From assembly GCF_937890585.1 (NCBI RefSeq), contig NZ_CALACG010000272.1:1-5211 (forward strand): a stretch of 5,211 bases of DNA, in the 5' to 3' direction. This DNA is from an uncultured Campylobacter sp. (GTDB lineage: Bacteria; Campylobacterota; Campylobacteria; Campylobacterales; Campylobacteraceae). A program made the translations under genes and the position numbers. The notes beneath the pieces are model-generated. The model saw only the letters and a program-made list of their open reading frames with translations. It searched no databases and was not told the origin of the DNA. How positions within the stretch are numbered: position 1 is the stretch's first letter; the number at the start of each line of letters is the position of its first letter. This document shows, piece after piece, positions 1 to 5,211 of this stretch.

Positions 1-47
1 GTATAAAATAAGAATAGTGCGTGATATCTGTTTTTATGCGCCAAATA

Positions 48-140
48 TTATCTTGTGCGTTAAATTTATGTCAAAGAGTTATCTTTTGCGTTAAATTTTA
101 GATTTGAGCGATCTTGCGTGCTAAATTTAAGAGATAGTAG
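48..140. repeat. Degenerate tandem repeat, about three units of 30-31 bp
   Basis: Unit 1 starts TTATCTTGTGCGTTAAATTT (48-67) and unit 2 starts TTATCTTTTGCGTTAAATTT (79-98); these match at 19 of 20 bases, 31 bp apart. A third, weaker copy, ATCTTGCGTGCTAAATTTA (111-129), follows at a 30-31 bp offset. The unit tails (69-78, 99-109, 130-140) are less alike. The block lies in non-coding DNA downstream of the operon. The rest of 1-190 is AT-rich; I see no gene, no RNA gene and no convincing terminator hairpin there. Confidence 0.5.
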
Positions 141-190
141 TTAAATTTGCTATAAAAAAAGTAGATCTGAAAGCTATTTTTAAATCTTAA

Positions 191-682
191 TTAAATTTTA
201 TCGTCAAAAAGCGTGTGGATATCTAGTGTATAGTTTTTTGGCATAAAGATCGGTGAGTCTAAAATTTCAAGCACGCCATCATCAAATGAGAGAAATTCCA
301 CTACTCTTTTGCGATTGTTGTCAGTTTTTATGCTCATATCGGCTAGTCTAAGTATCTTTACGATCTGCATTTTATCTGCCGTCCATTCAGAAAAAGCTAA
401 AAATTTAGAGTCCTCTGAAAACAAAAAACAAGCAGTCGCTCTCTCGCTAAGTAAAATTTGAAGCGCATCGTCATCTTTGACTAAATTTTGATCCAAGTTT
501 GATAGTCTTTTTGCGTGATTTGAAGGCTCATTTTTTAAATTTAGACAGTGCTCGCTATTTATAAAAAGTCGTAGCTCACCAAGGGTTGGAGCGCCCATAG
601 CGACCTCGCAGCCTTCAAATTTGGCACTAAATTTGCCATCCTTGCTGCATGCGTTTGCCTCGTAGTCCCAAGCTGAGCTCAT
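191..682 (-). CDS. Hypothetical protein of unknown function, last gene of the macAB operon
   Basis: I do not recognise this 163-residue protein with confidence. It begins MSSAWDYEANAC and has no signal peptide or membrane segment, so it is probably cytoplasmic. Three short segments look alike: CSKDGKFSAKF (12-22), FSEDSKFLAFSEW (88-100) and LSFDDGVLEI (131-140). The first two fit the S-x-D-G/S-K-F-x-A strand-turn-strand pattern of beta-propeller or TolB/WD40-like repeats, but at this length a full propeller is impossible. The segment EVAMGAPTLGELRLF (26-40) looks like a second conserved block. Cysteines occur at 12, 25, 46 and 85 without a metal-site spacing. The ATG (680-682) lies 4 bases after the stop of the broken channel gene, with AGG at 690-692 seven bases upstream, so it is probably co-transcribed with macAB. 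A role in efflux is not shown by the sequence. Confidence 0.75.
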   Translation of the reverse strand: MSSAWDYEANACSKDGKFSAKFEGCEVAMGAPTLGELRLFINSEHCLNLKNEPSNHAKRLSNLDQNLVKDDDALQILLSERATACFLFSEDSKFLAFSEWTADKMQIVKILRLADMSIKTDNNRKRVVEFLSFDDGVLEILDSPIFMPKNYTLDIHTLFDDKI

Positions 683-686
683 AAAT

Positions 687-1921
687 TTACCTATTAAATT
701 TGCCTGCCATGGCTTTGTAGATATTTAGCTCATCTTGTAAAAGCGTGTATTTTGCTTTTAGTAACCCTATTTTGGCCTCTAGCTCGCTATTTTTAGCCTC
801 TAAAAACTGCTTTAGCTCGACCTTGCCGTAAGAGTATTTTAGCTCGTAAATTTTTGAAATTTCTTCGTAGTTTTTTATCTGCTCTTGGTAGTTTGTAAGC
901 AGTGCTTCGTCATTTATATAGCTCTTATAAAATGCGTCTATCTCGTTTAATGCGCTATTTAGAGTGCTTATGTAGTTTAGTTTTGCAAGCTCGAAATTCG
1001 CCTCGCTAACTTTTAAATTTGACTTTAGCTTGTGGTAGTTTAAAAATGGCAAATTCAAAGCAATGTTGCCATTTAGAAATTTAAGACTAAAAGCTTCCTC
1101 TTTTTTGTTGGTGCTGCTTTTGAGGCTGGCTCCTAACGTGATGCTTGGATAAAATTCTTTTTGGCTCGCTTTGTAGTTTAAGATGCCCTCTTCTATGCGG
1201 TAAATGGCCGCTTTTAGATCAGGGCGGTTTGCTATGGCGCTTGTTGGCACTTCAAGATCAACGCCCACTCTTTTAACGGGACTTAGCGTGAGACCTTCAA
1301 ATTTAAGCTCAAATTCTGGCCTCTCATTTAGCAAAATCCTAAGCGTTTTTTTAGCACTCACAAGCTCTTTTTTAGCACTTTCTATCTTATTTTGAGCGCT
1401 TAAGAGCTGCGAGTTTATCTGTTTTAGGCTTAGCGCCTCCTCTTTGCCAAGCTCAAATTTAAGCCCAACTATCTCATTTAGCTTGTTATAAATTTCTAAA
1501 ATTTGCTCATAAGTTTTTATGCTCTCGTTTAGATATAAAATTTGAAAATAGACGTCTGAAAGAGAATTTATAATGCTTAACTTGCCGGCTTCCAAGTCAA
1601 ATTTGCTAGCATCTGCTTCAAAGATCGCTGTGTCTTTTGATTTCTAGCTTTTGCCAAAGATCAAGCTCGTAGCTAAGCCCTATGCTTGAGCGAGCGCTTT
1701 ATTTACATTTATCGCAGCTTTTGTAAGGTCGGCGTTGTTTTTTAGAGCCATATCCACAAGCTCATTAAGGTAGCTTTGATGATACTGCTTCCACCAAGAG
1801 GTGTTTAAATTTACTCACGGCTGGCGTTATCTTCAAGTAAAATTTGCTTGTAGTTTTCATCTATATTTTTAACAGCGCAACCGCTTAAAACGAGCACTAA
1901 AGCTAGGCTTAGAAATTTCAT
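687..1921 (-). pseudogene. Broken TolC-family outer-membrane efflux lipoprotein gene, cognate channel of MacAB
   Basis: Three frames must be joined to read one TolC/OEP protein. Frame A (1811-1921) gives a lipoprotein signal, MKFLSLALVLVLSGC, with lipobox LSGC, and stops after NASRE. Frame B (1680-1814) gives VNLNTSWWKQY and NELVDMALKNNADL, ending KALAQA-stop. Frame C (1618-1686) gives SIGLSYELDLWQKL, then stops. Frame A' (687-1643) is open for about 318 residues (FEADASKFDLEAGKLSI onward) with OEP landmarks: the first hairpin tip near FELGKEEALSL, VPTSAIANRPDLKAA, FYPSITLGAS, the second tip KYSYGKVELKQFLEAK, and the end YKAMAGKF. WWK, YELDLW and NRPDL are standard in RND/MacB-linked channels such as CmeC. 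One lost base joins A to B, about 40 residues are missing between B and C, and two lost bases join C to the tail. A TTG at 1595 could start a 302-residue remnant, but it would lack a signal peptide. Real decay and assembly error are both possible. Confidence 0.87.
1877..1921 (-). other. Lipoprotein signal peptide of the TolC-like gene
   Basis: The first 15 codons encode a charged start (MK), a hydrophobic core rich in Leu/Val and the lipobox LSGC, with Cys15 as the predicted lipidation site. N-terminal acylation is usual for OMF channels of the CmeC/OprM type. The segment is intact, but the reading frame closes 21 codons later at TAA 1811-1813. Confidence 0.75.
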
Positions 1922-1922
1922 A

Positions 1923-3851
1923 TTACTCCCTTGAAAGCGCATCTATTGGATTTAGTTTTGAGGCATTTTTGGCAGGCATGTAGCCAAAGATGATGCCAAT
2001 AGCCATCGACGTGACAAGTGCAAGCACGATCGAGCCGTTTGAAAAGATCATGCTAAAGCCGTTTAAGAAGTTGTTAAAGACGTAGCCGATAGCGTAGGAT
2101 AGGACGATGCCAATAGCACCACCTATTAGGCAAAGTAGCACCGCCTCTATCAAAAACTGCTGCAAGATGTTGCTCTGTCTGGCTCCGATCGCCATTTTGA
2201 TACCGATCTCCTTGGTGCGCTCAGTGACTGAGACTAACATGATGTTCATGACGCCTATGCCCCCAACTACGAGTGAGACGACGGCGATGCTTGAGATGAG
2301 AAGGCGCATGGTCGAGATAGTCTCTTCGATCGTTTGCTTGATACTGTCTGAGTTTCTTGTAAAAAAGTCCTTTTTGCCGTGCTTGATCTCTAAAAGCTCG
2401 CTTAGGCTCTTTTCGGCGATTTGCGCATTGACACCTTCATTTACTTTAGCTGTGATCGAGCTTATAAATTTATCCCCTGTGACCTTGTTTAGCACAGTCG
2501 TGTAAGGAGCGTAAATTTTAAGCGTGCTGGCGTCGCCAATCTTAAAATCATCCTTTTGCAAAACGCCGATAATGCGAAGTGGCTTTTTGTTAAAAAGTAT
2601 GATCTTGCCGATAGGATCATCATTTTTAAAGATACTATTTTTGGTGTTTTGATCGATTAGAGCGACTGAATCAGAGTTTAAAACCTCGTCATCATCGTAA
2701 ATTCTGCCCTCTTCTAGCTTTAGCCCATTTACGTCAAAGCTCCCTACTCCACCACCTTTTAAGCTCGCACTTAGCGAGATATTTTCATAGGTTAGCACGC
2801 CTGAGGTGCTTGTATTTGGAGTGACGGAGTCTAAAAAGGACTGCTTAGCAAGCATGTTTGCGTCGCTTATGGAGAGCGTTTTTACCTTGCCTGAGAGCAT
2901 ATCGCCAAAGCCTTTGCCTGGCATGATGTCGATCGTGTTTGTGCCGATCTTTCTGATGCCAGCTAAAATTTGCTCCTGCGAGCCTTTGCCAAGGGCCACG
3001 ACGCTAATGACTGCGGTGATACCTATAATAATGCCAAGCATGGTTAAAAGCGATCTTAGTTTATGAGCTAACATCGCATTTACCGACATTTTAAAGCTCT
3101 CTATGAGCTGATCTTTATAGTAGGTAAATTTGCTCTTTTCTGGCTGGCTCTGCTTTGTGGCCTCATAAATTTTGCTATTTTTGACATTGTCGCTTACGAT
3201 GTTGCCATCTTTTATCTCGATCACCCTGCTTGCGTATTCGGCGATCTTTGGGTCGTGCGTGACGATGATGATAGTGTGGCCTTTTTTGTAAAGATCAACT
3301 AAAATTTCCATCACTCTTAGACCACTTTTGCTATCAAGCGCGCCAGTTGGCTCATCAGCCAAGATGATCTCGCCACCATTCATCAGCGCCCTTGCTATGG
3401 AGACCCTTTGCTGCTGTCCGCCTGAAAGTTTGTTTGGTAAATTTTTCGCTTTTTCGCTAAGACCAAGAGAGTCTAAAATTTCCATCCCTCTTTTCTCTCG
3501 TTCGCTCTTGTTTGCACCTGCGTAGATGCTTGGCAGCGCTACGTTTTCAAGGGCGTTCATCGTGCTAAGAAGGTTGTATCTTTGAAATATAAAGCCAAAT
3601 TTATCCCTTCTAAGCTTGGCAAGGGCGTCGCTGTCAAATTTAGATATATCTTTGCCGTCCAGCAAATACTCGCCGCCACTTGGGCTATCTAAGCAGCCAA
3701 GGATGTTCATAAGAGTTGATTTACCAGAGCCAGACTGACCGATGATGGCTATAAACTCGCCCTTTTTTATCTCTAAATTTATGCCGTGTAGGATCTCTAT
3801 CTCATTGTCACCTAGCTTAAAGCTTTTGGTGATGTTTTTTAGGCTTATCAC
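1923..3851 (-). CDS. macB: MacB: ABC transporter ATPase/permease of the MacAB efflux pump
   Basis: The 642-residue product is close to the length of E. coli MacB and appears intact. The N-terminal ATPase has Walker A GQSGSGKS (38-45), Q-loop Q90, signature LSGGQ (142-146), Walker B IILADE (162-167), D-loop ALD (171-173) and switch H199. A first membrane helix (about 266-288, LLTMLGIIIGITAVISVVALG) leads to a large periplasmic domain (about 290-510), then three helices near 516-540, 566-595 and 607-626, ending in PAKNASKLNPIDAL. This one-plus-three topology is typical of MacB, which works as a dimer and acts as a mechanotransmitter, moving macrolides, peptides or lipopeptides from the periplasm through MacA and TolC. 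Substrate here is unknown. The start is GTG (3849-3851), directly after the macA stop, with AAGAAG 6 bases upstream, which suggests translational coupling. Confidence 0.95.
   Translation of the reverse strand: MISLKNITKSFKLGDNEIEILHGINLEIKKGEFIAIIGQSGSGKSTLMNILGCLDSPSGGEYLLDGKDISKFDSDALAKLRRDKFGFIFQRYNLLSTMNALENVALPSIYAGANKSEREKRGMEILDSLGLSEKAKNLPNKLSGGQQQRVSIARALMNGGEIILADEPTGALDSKSGLRVMEILVDLYKKGHTIIIVTHDPKIAEYASRVIEIKDGNIVSDNVKNSKIYEATKQSQPEKSKFTYYKDQLIESFKMSVNAMLAHKLRSLLTMLGIIIGITAVISVVALGKGSQEQILAGIRKIGTNTIDIMPGKGFGDMLSGKVKTLSISDANMLAKQSFLDSVTPNTSTSGVLTYENISLSASLKGGGVGSFDVNGLKLEEGRIYDDDEVLNSDSVALIDQNTKNSIFKNDDPIGKIILFNKKPLRIIGVLQKDDFKIGDASTLKIYAPYTTVLNKVTGDKFISSITAKVNEGVNAQIAEKSLSELLEIKHGKKDFFTRNSDSIKQTIEETISTMRLLISSIAVVSLVVGGIGVMNIMLVSVTERTKEIGIKMAIGARQSNILQQFLIEAVLLCLIGGAIGIVLSYAIGYVFNNFLNGFSMIFSNGSIVLALVTSMAIGIIFGYMPAKNASKLNPIDALSRE
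1926..1932 (-). promoter_or_regulatory. Ribosome binding site of the TolC-like gene
   Basis: AAGGGAG lies at the 3' end of macB, 4 bases before the ATG at 1919-1921, and is the strongest Shine-Dalgarno match in the window. It overlaps the last sense codons and the start of the stop region of macB. It shows that the broken channel gene still has a good initiation site and was translationally coupled to macB. Confidence 0.6.
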
Positions 3852-5048
3852 TTAAAACTTCTTATGTTCTTTTGCGATCATCTTAGCGATTTCGCTTGAT
3901 GAGCCTTGAGATGTGATGATCTCGTCGCCTTCATTTATACCGCTAATTATCTGCGTATCGAGGTTATCTTTTATGCCAGTTTTGACCGCTGTTTTTACGG
4001 GCTTGCCATCTTTTAGCACATAGACAAAAGTGCCGTTTTCATCTTTTTTGATGCCGATGCTTGGCACGATGATGGCGTCCTCAACATTTGCTATTAAAAG
4101 CTCGTTTTGCGTGGTCATGCCTATCCTTAAAATTCCATCTTTGTTATCAACGATGCTTTGCGCGTAATAATAGACCGCCGAGCTGCTGCTAGAGCTACTT
4201 GAGTATGAAGACTTACTGCTACTACTTGAGCCGTAGCTGCCATCACTTAGTGTGGTGAGCCCTGGGTCGATCGAGCTAACAGTCGTTTGAAATTTCTTCG
4301 TTGGCTCAGAGAGGATCGAGTATTCAACTGGCGTGCCGACTTTTATCTTGGTGATGTCGCCCTCTGCTATTTGCATCTTCATCTTCACATGGCTAAGATC
4401 GGCGATATTTACGATAGTTGGCGTAGTTTGGTTGGCATTTACAGTTTGACCCTCTTCAACCTGCACGCTTACAACGGTGCCGTCCCTTGGTGCGGTGATC
4501 TTTGTGTAGCCTAAATTTATCTTAGCAGTGCTTAGCTCGATATTTGTCTGCTTGATCTGCGCTTCAAGCTCCTTTATCTTGGCGCTATTTGCACTATATG
4601 TGTTTTTTGCGGTTTCAAATTCTTGCTTTGAGGTGGCGTTTTTAGAAAATAGTGCATTTTCTCTATCAAACTGCGTTTTAGCGATATTTAGAGCTACTTT
4701 TGCGCTTTCAAGCTGAGCTTTGTAGATGGCAAGCTGTGCTTCTTTATTATCAATGCTATTTTGCTGGGTCGAGCTATCGATACTTGCGATCATATCGCCC
4801 TTTTTTACCTGATCTCCAAGCTTAACGTAGAGCTTTTTTATCTGACCGCTCACCTGAGCTCCCACGTCGATTAGCTCGGTGGCGAAAATTTCTCCAGTCG
4901 CATCGACCTTTTTGCTAAATGAGCCCTTCTTTGCTTTTTTGGTGATAAACTCCACCTTTTCGTCTTTTACCTTAAAAAAATTATCGTAGATAAAATATCC
5001 ACCGACGCCTAAAATAAGCAGGATTATTAAAATTTTAGATTTTTTCAT
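3852..5048 (-). CDS. macA: MacA: periplasmic adaptor (membrane fusion protein) of the MacAB efflux pump
   Basis: The 398-residue product is the HlyD/MacA-type adaptor that bridges MacB in the inner membrane to a TolC-type channel. Residues 5-21 form a hydrophobic N-terminal anchor after MKKSK. Biotinyl-lipoyl halves lie near 62-91 (QVSGQIKKLYVKLGDQVKKGD) and 181-215 (ITAPRDGTV, VEEGQTV). Between them, about 95-178, is an Ala/Lys/Glu-rich alpha-hairpin whose tip has R129-x3-L133-x6-S140, the 'RLS' motif known in AcrA/MacA adaptors for contact with TolC. A beta-barrel (about 221-320) and a membrane-proximal domain (about 325-383, IIVPSIGI to INEGDEII) follow. Residues 268-290 are a serine-rich insertion. 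I chose ATG at 5046-5048; an in-frame GTG directly before it would add one residue but sits on the purine-rich AGAGAAG. The stop abuts the macB start. Confidence 0.93.
   Translation of the reverse strand: MKKSKILIILLILGVGGYFIYDNFFKVKDEKVEFITKKAKKGSFSKKVDATGEIFATELIDVGAQVSGQIKKLYVKLGDQVKKGDMIASIDSSTQQNSIDNKEAQLAIYKAQLESAKVALNIAKTQFDRENALFSKNATSKQEFETAKNTYSANSAKIKELEAQIKQTNIELSTAKINLGYTKITAPRDGTVVSVQVEEGQTVNANQTTPTIVNIADLSHVKMKMQIAEGDITKIKVGTPVEYSILSEPTKKFQTTVSSIDPGLTTLSDGSYGSSSSSKSSYSSSSSSSSAVYYYAQSIVDNKDGILRIGMTTQNELLIANVEDAIIVPSIGIKKDENGTFVYVLKDGKPVKTAVKTGIKDNLDTQIISGINEGDEIITSQGSSSEIAKMIAKEHKKF
3858..3863 (-). promoter_or_regulatory. Ribosome binding site supporting the GTG start of macB
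   Basis: AAGAAG lies inside the last codons of macA, 6 bases before the macB GTG. It supports GTG at 3851 as the start, since no ATG is near and the conserved MacB N-terminus (xxLKNITKSF) begins at that codon. Confidence 0.5.
4179..4247 (-). other. Serine-rich low-complexity segment within macA
   Basis: MacA residues 268-290 contain 16 serines in 23 residues, including runs of five and eight, interrupted by Gly, Tyr and Lys and followed by AVYYYAQ. The serine codons are mixed (AGC, AGT, TCT, TCA, TCG), so this is not a simple slippage-prone DNA repeat. It lies in the beta-barrel region, just before the strand that MacA proteins usually write as xxYYA. It is probably a flexible surface loop; no role is known to me. 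Confidence 0.7.
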
Positions 5049-5074
5049 CACTTCTCTTTGTAAAAAATTGGTAA

Positions 5075-5080
5075 ATTCTA
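5075..5080 (-). promoter_or_regulatory. Candidate -10 box for the macA operon
   Basis: On the minus strand TAGAAT matches the sigma-70 -10 consensus TATAAT at five of six positions. It ends 26 bases before the macA ATG, which would give a short leader of roughly 20 bases. Campylobacter sigma-70 promoters often lack a clear -35 box, and none is obvious here; the region is occupied by the palindrome. This is a sequence match only, with no transcript evidence. Confidence 0.35.
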
Positions 5081-5086
5081 CTCCGT

Positions 5087-5102
5087 AAGAGTAAATACTC
5101 TT
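5087..5102. promoter_or_regulatory. Palindrome between helicase gene and macA: candidate operator or weak terminator
   Basis: The arms AAGAGTA (5087-5093) and TACTCTT (5096-5102) are perfect inverted repeats separated by AA. A further TACTC at 5079-5083 pairs with GAGTA at 5089-5093, giving an alternative 5-bp stem with a 5-base loop. On the minus strand the palindrome lies 6 bases upstream of a TAGAAT box, where a repressor or activator of macAB could bind. The 2-base spacer is too short for a stable RNA hairpin without opening the stem, and no T-run follows directly, so a terminator is less likely. No regulator gene is in the window. The function is inferred. Confidence 0.4.
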
Positions 5103-5211
5103 TATGCTTCCTCTTGTGCCATGCCAGCCTCTATCAAAAACCTACTTGGCTGGTAGGTCACCTTCTTTATCTTGTCGTATTTTGCATAGCTAAGATATAG
5201 CTCGTCTTTCT
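5102..5211 (-). CDS. UvrD/Rep/PcrA-type ATP-dependent DNA helicase, C-terminal end only (5' part outside window)
   Basis: Only the last 35 codons and a TAA stop (5102-5104) are present; the gene enters from the right edge. The visible residues include ELYLSYAKYDK and then YQPSRFLIEAG. An 'ELxLxYA' strand followed by 'PSRFL' is the usual ending of helicase domain 2 in superfamily 1A helicases (UvrD, Rep, PcrA), which unwind DNA in repair and replication restart. No helicase motif or catalytic residue lies inside the window, so the family call rests on this tail alone and the paralogue cannot be chosen. The stop overlaps the palindrome upstream of macA by one base. With macA starting 53 bases further on, read-through into the efflux genes is possible. 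Confidence is good for the family and lower for the exact name. Confidence 0.72.
   Translation of the reverse strand, partial: KDELYLSYAKYDKIKKVTYQPSRFLIEAGMAQEEA

Noticed and set aside
2..94. Open 30-codon plus-strand reading entering from the left edge and ending at TAA 92-94
   Set aside because: It has no recognisable motif, has a composition like the AT-rich gap, and overlaps the tandem repeat. A gene end cannot be excluded, but nothing supports one.
149..177. Possible terminator after the last gene (T-run on the minus strand at 154-160 beside AGATCT)
   Set aside because: AGATCT at 164-169 is self-complementary with no loop, and GCTAT at 149-153 and 173-177 is a direct, not inverted, repeat. 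No stable stem precedes the T-run.
687..1595. A free-standing 302-residue outer-membrane protein starting at TTG 1593-1595
   Set aside because: The frame stays open upstream to 1643 with family-like residues (FEADASKFDL), so the TTG is an internal leucine codon. No signal peptide or clear ribosome binding site precedes it; it is the 3' part of the broken gene at 687-1921.
4179..4247. Phase-variable repeat switching macA on and off
   Set aside because: The serine run uses mixed codons and has no long uniform DNA repeat or homopolymer tract, so slippage is not expected.
4287..4514. Plus-strand open frames inside macA, macB and the channel gene (for example 1204-1395, 2107-2505, 2806-3066, 3328-3525, 4287-4514 and 4528-4716)
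   Set aside because: All lie antisense within well-supported genes and translate to low-complexity, motif-free sequence typical of the complement of coding DNA.

Overview
The window looks like chromosomal DNA of a Campylobacter, probably the moderately AT-rich C. concisus/curvus/showae type rather than C. jejuni. This rests on protein character, the very frequent word AAATTT, and a gene order (MacA, MacB, TolC-like factor) that I recall from C. jejuni Cj0606-Cj0608. The species is inference; no search was run.

All genes read on the minus strand, so gene order runs from high to low coordinates. At 5102-5211 is the last 35 codons of a UvrD/Rep/PcrA-type helicase. A 53-base gap (5049-5101) holds a palindrome and a candidate -10 box. 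Next come macA (3852-5048), macB (1923-3851), a broken TolC-family outer-membrane lipoprotein gene (687-1921) and a 163-codon gene of unknown function (191-682). Gaps between the last four are 0, 1 and 4 bases, so they look like one operon with translational coupling. Positions 1-190 hold no gene, only a degenerate tandem repeat of about 31 bp and AT-rich DNA.

MacA (periplasmic adaptor) and MacB (inner-membrane ABC transporter) are complete and carry their expected motifs. Together with a TolC-type channel they would form a tripartite efflux pump. The channel gene beside them is not readable as one protein: its lipoprotein start is intact and its last ~318 codons are open, but the stretch between (about 1618-1814) contains three frame changes and lacks about 40 family residues. 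MacA still carries the R-x3-L-x6-S hairpin-tip motif used to contact TolC, so if the lesions are real the pump probably borrows another channel. Clustering of all damage within about 200 bases also makes a local assembly error a serious alternative.

I see no new defence system, mobile element, CRISPR array or RNA gene. The points most worth a second look are the damaged channel gene, the unknown last gene, the palindrome before macA and the strong enrichment of AAATTT.
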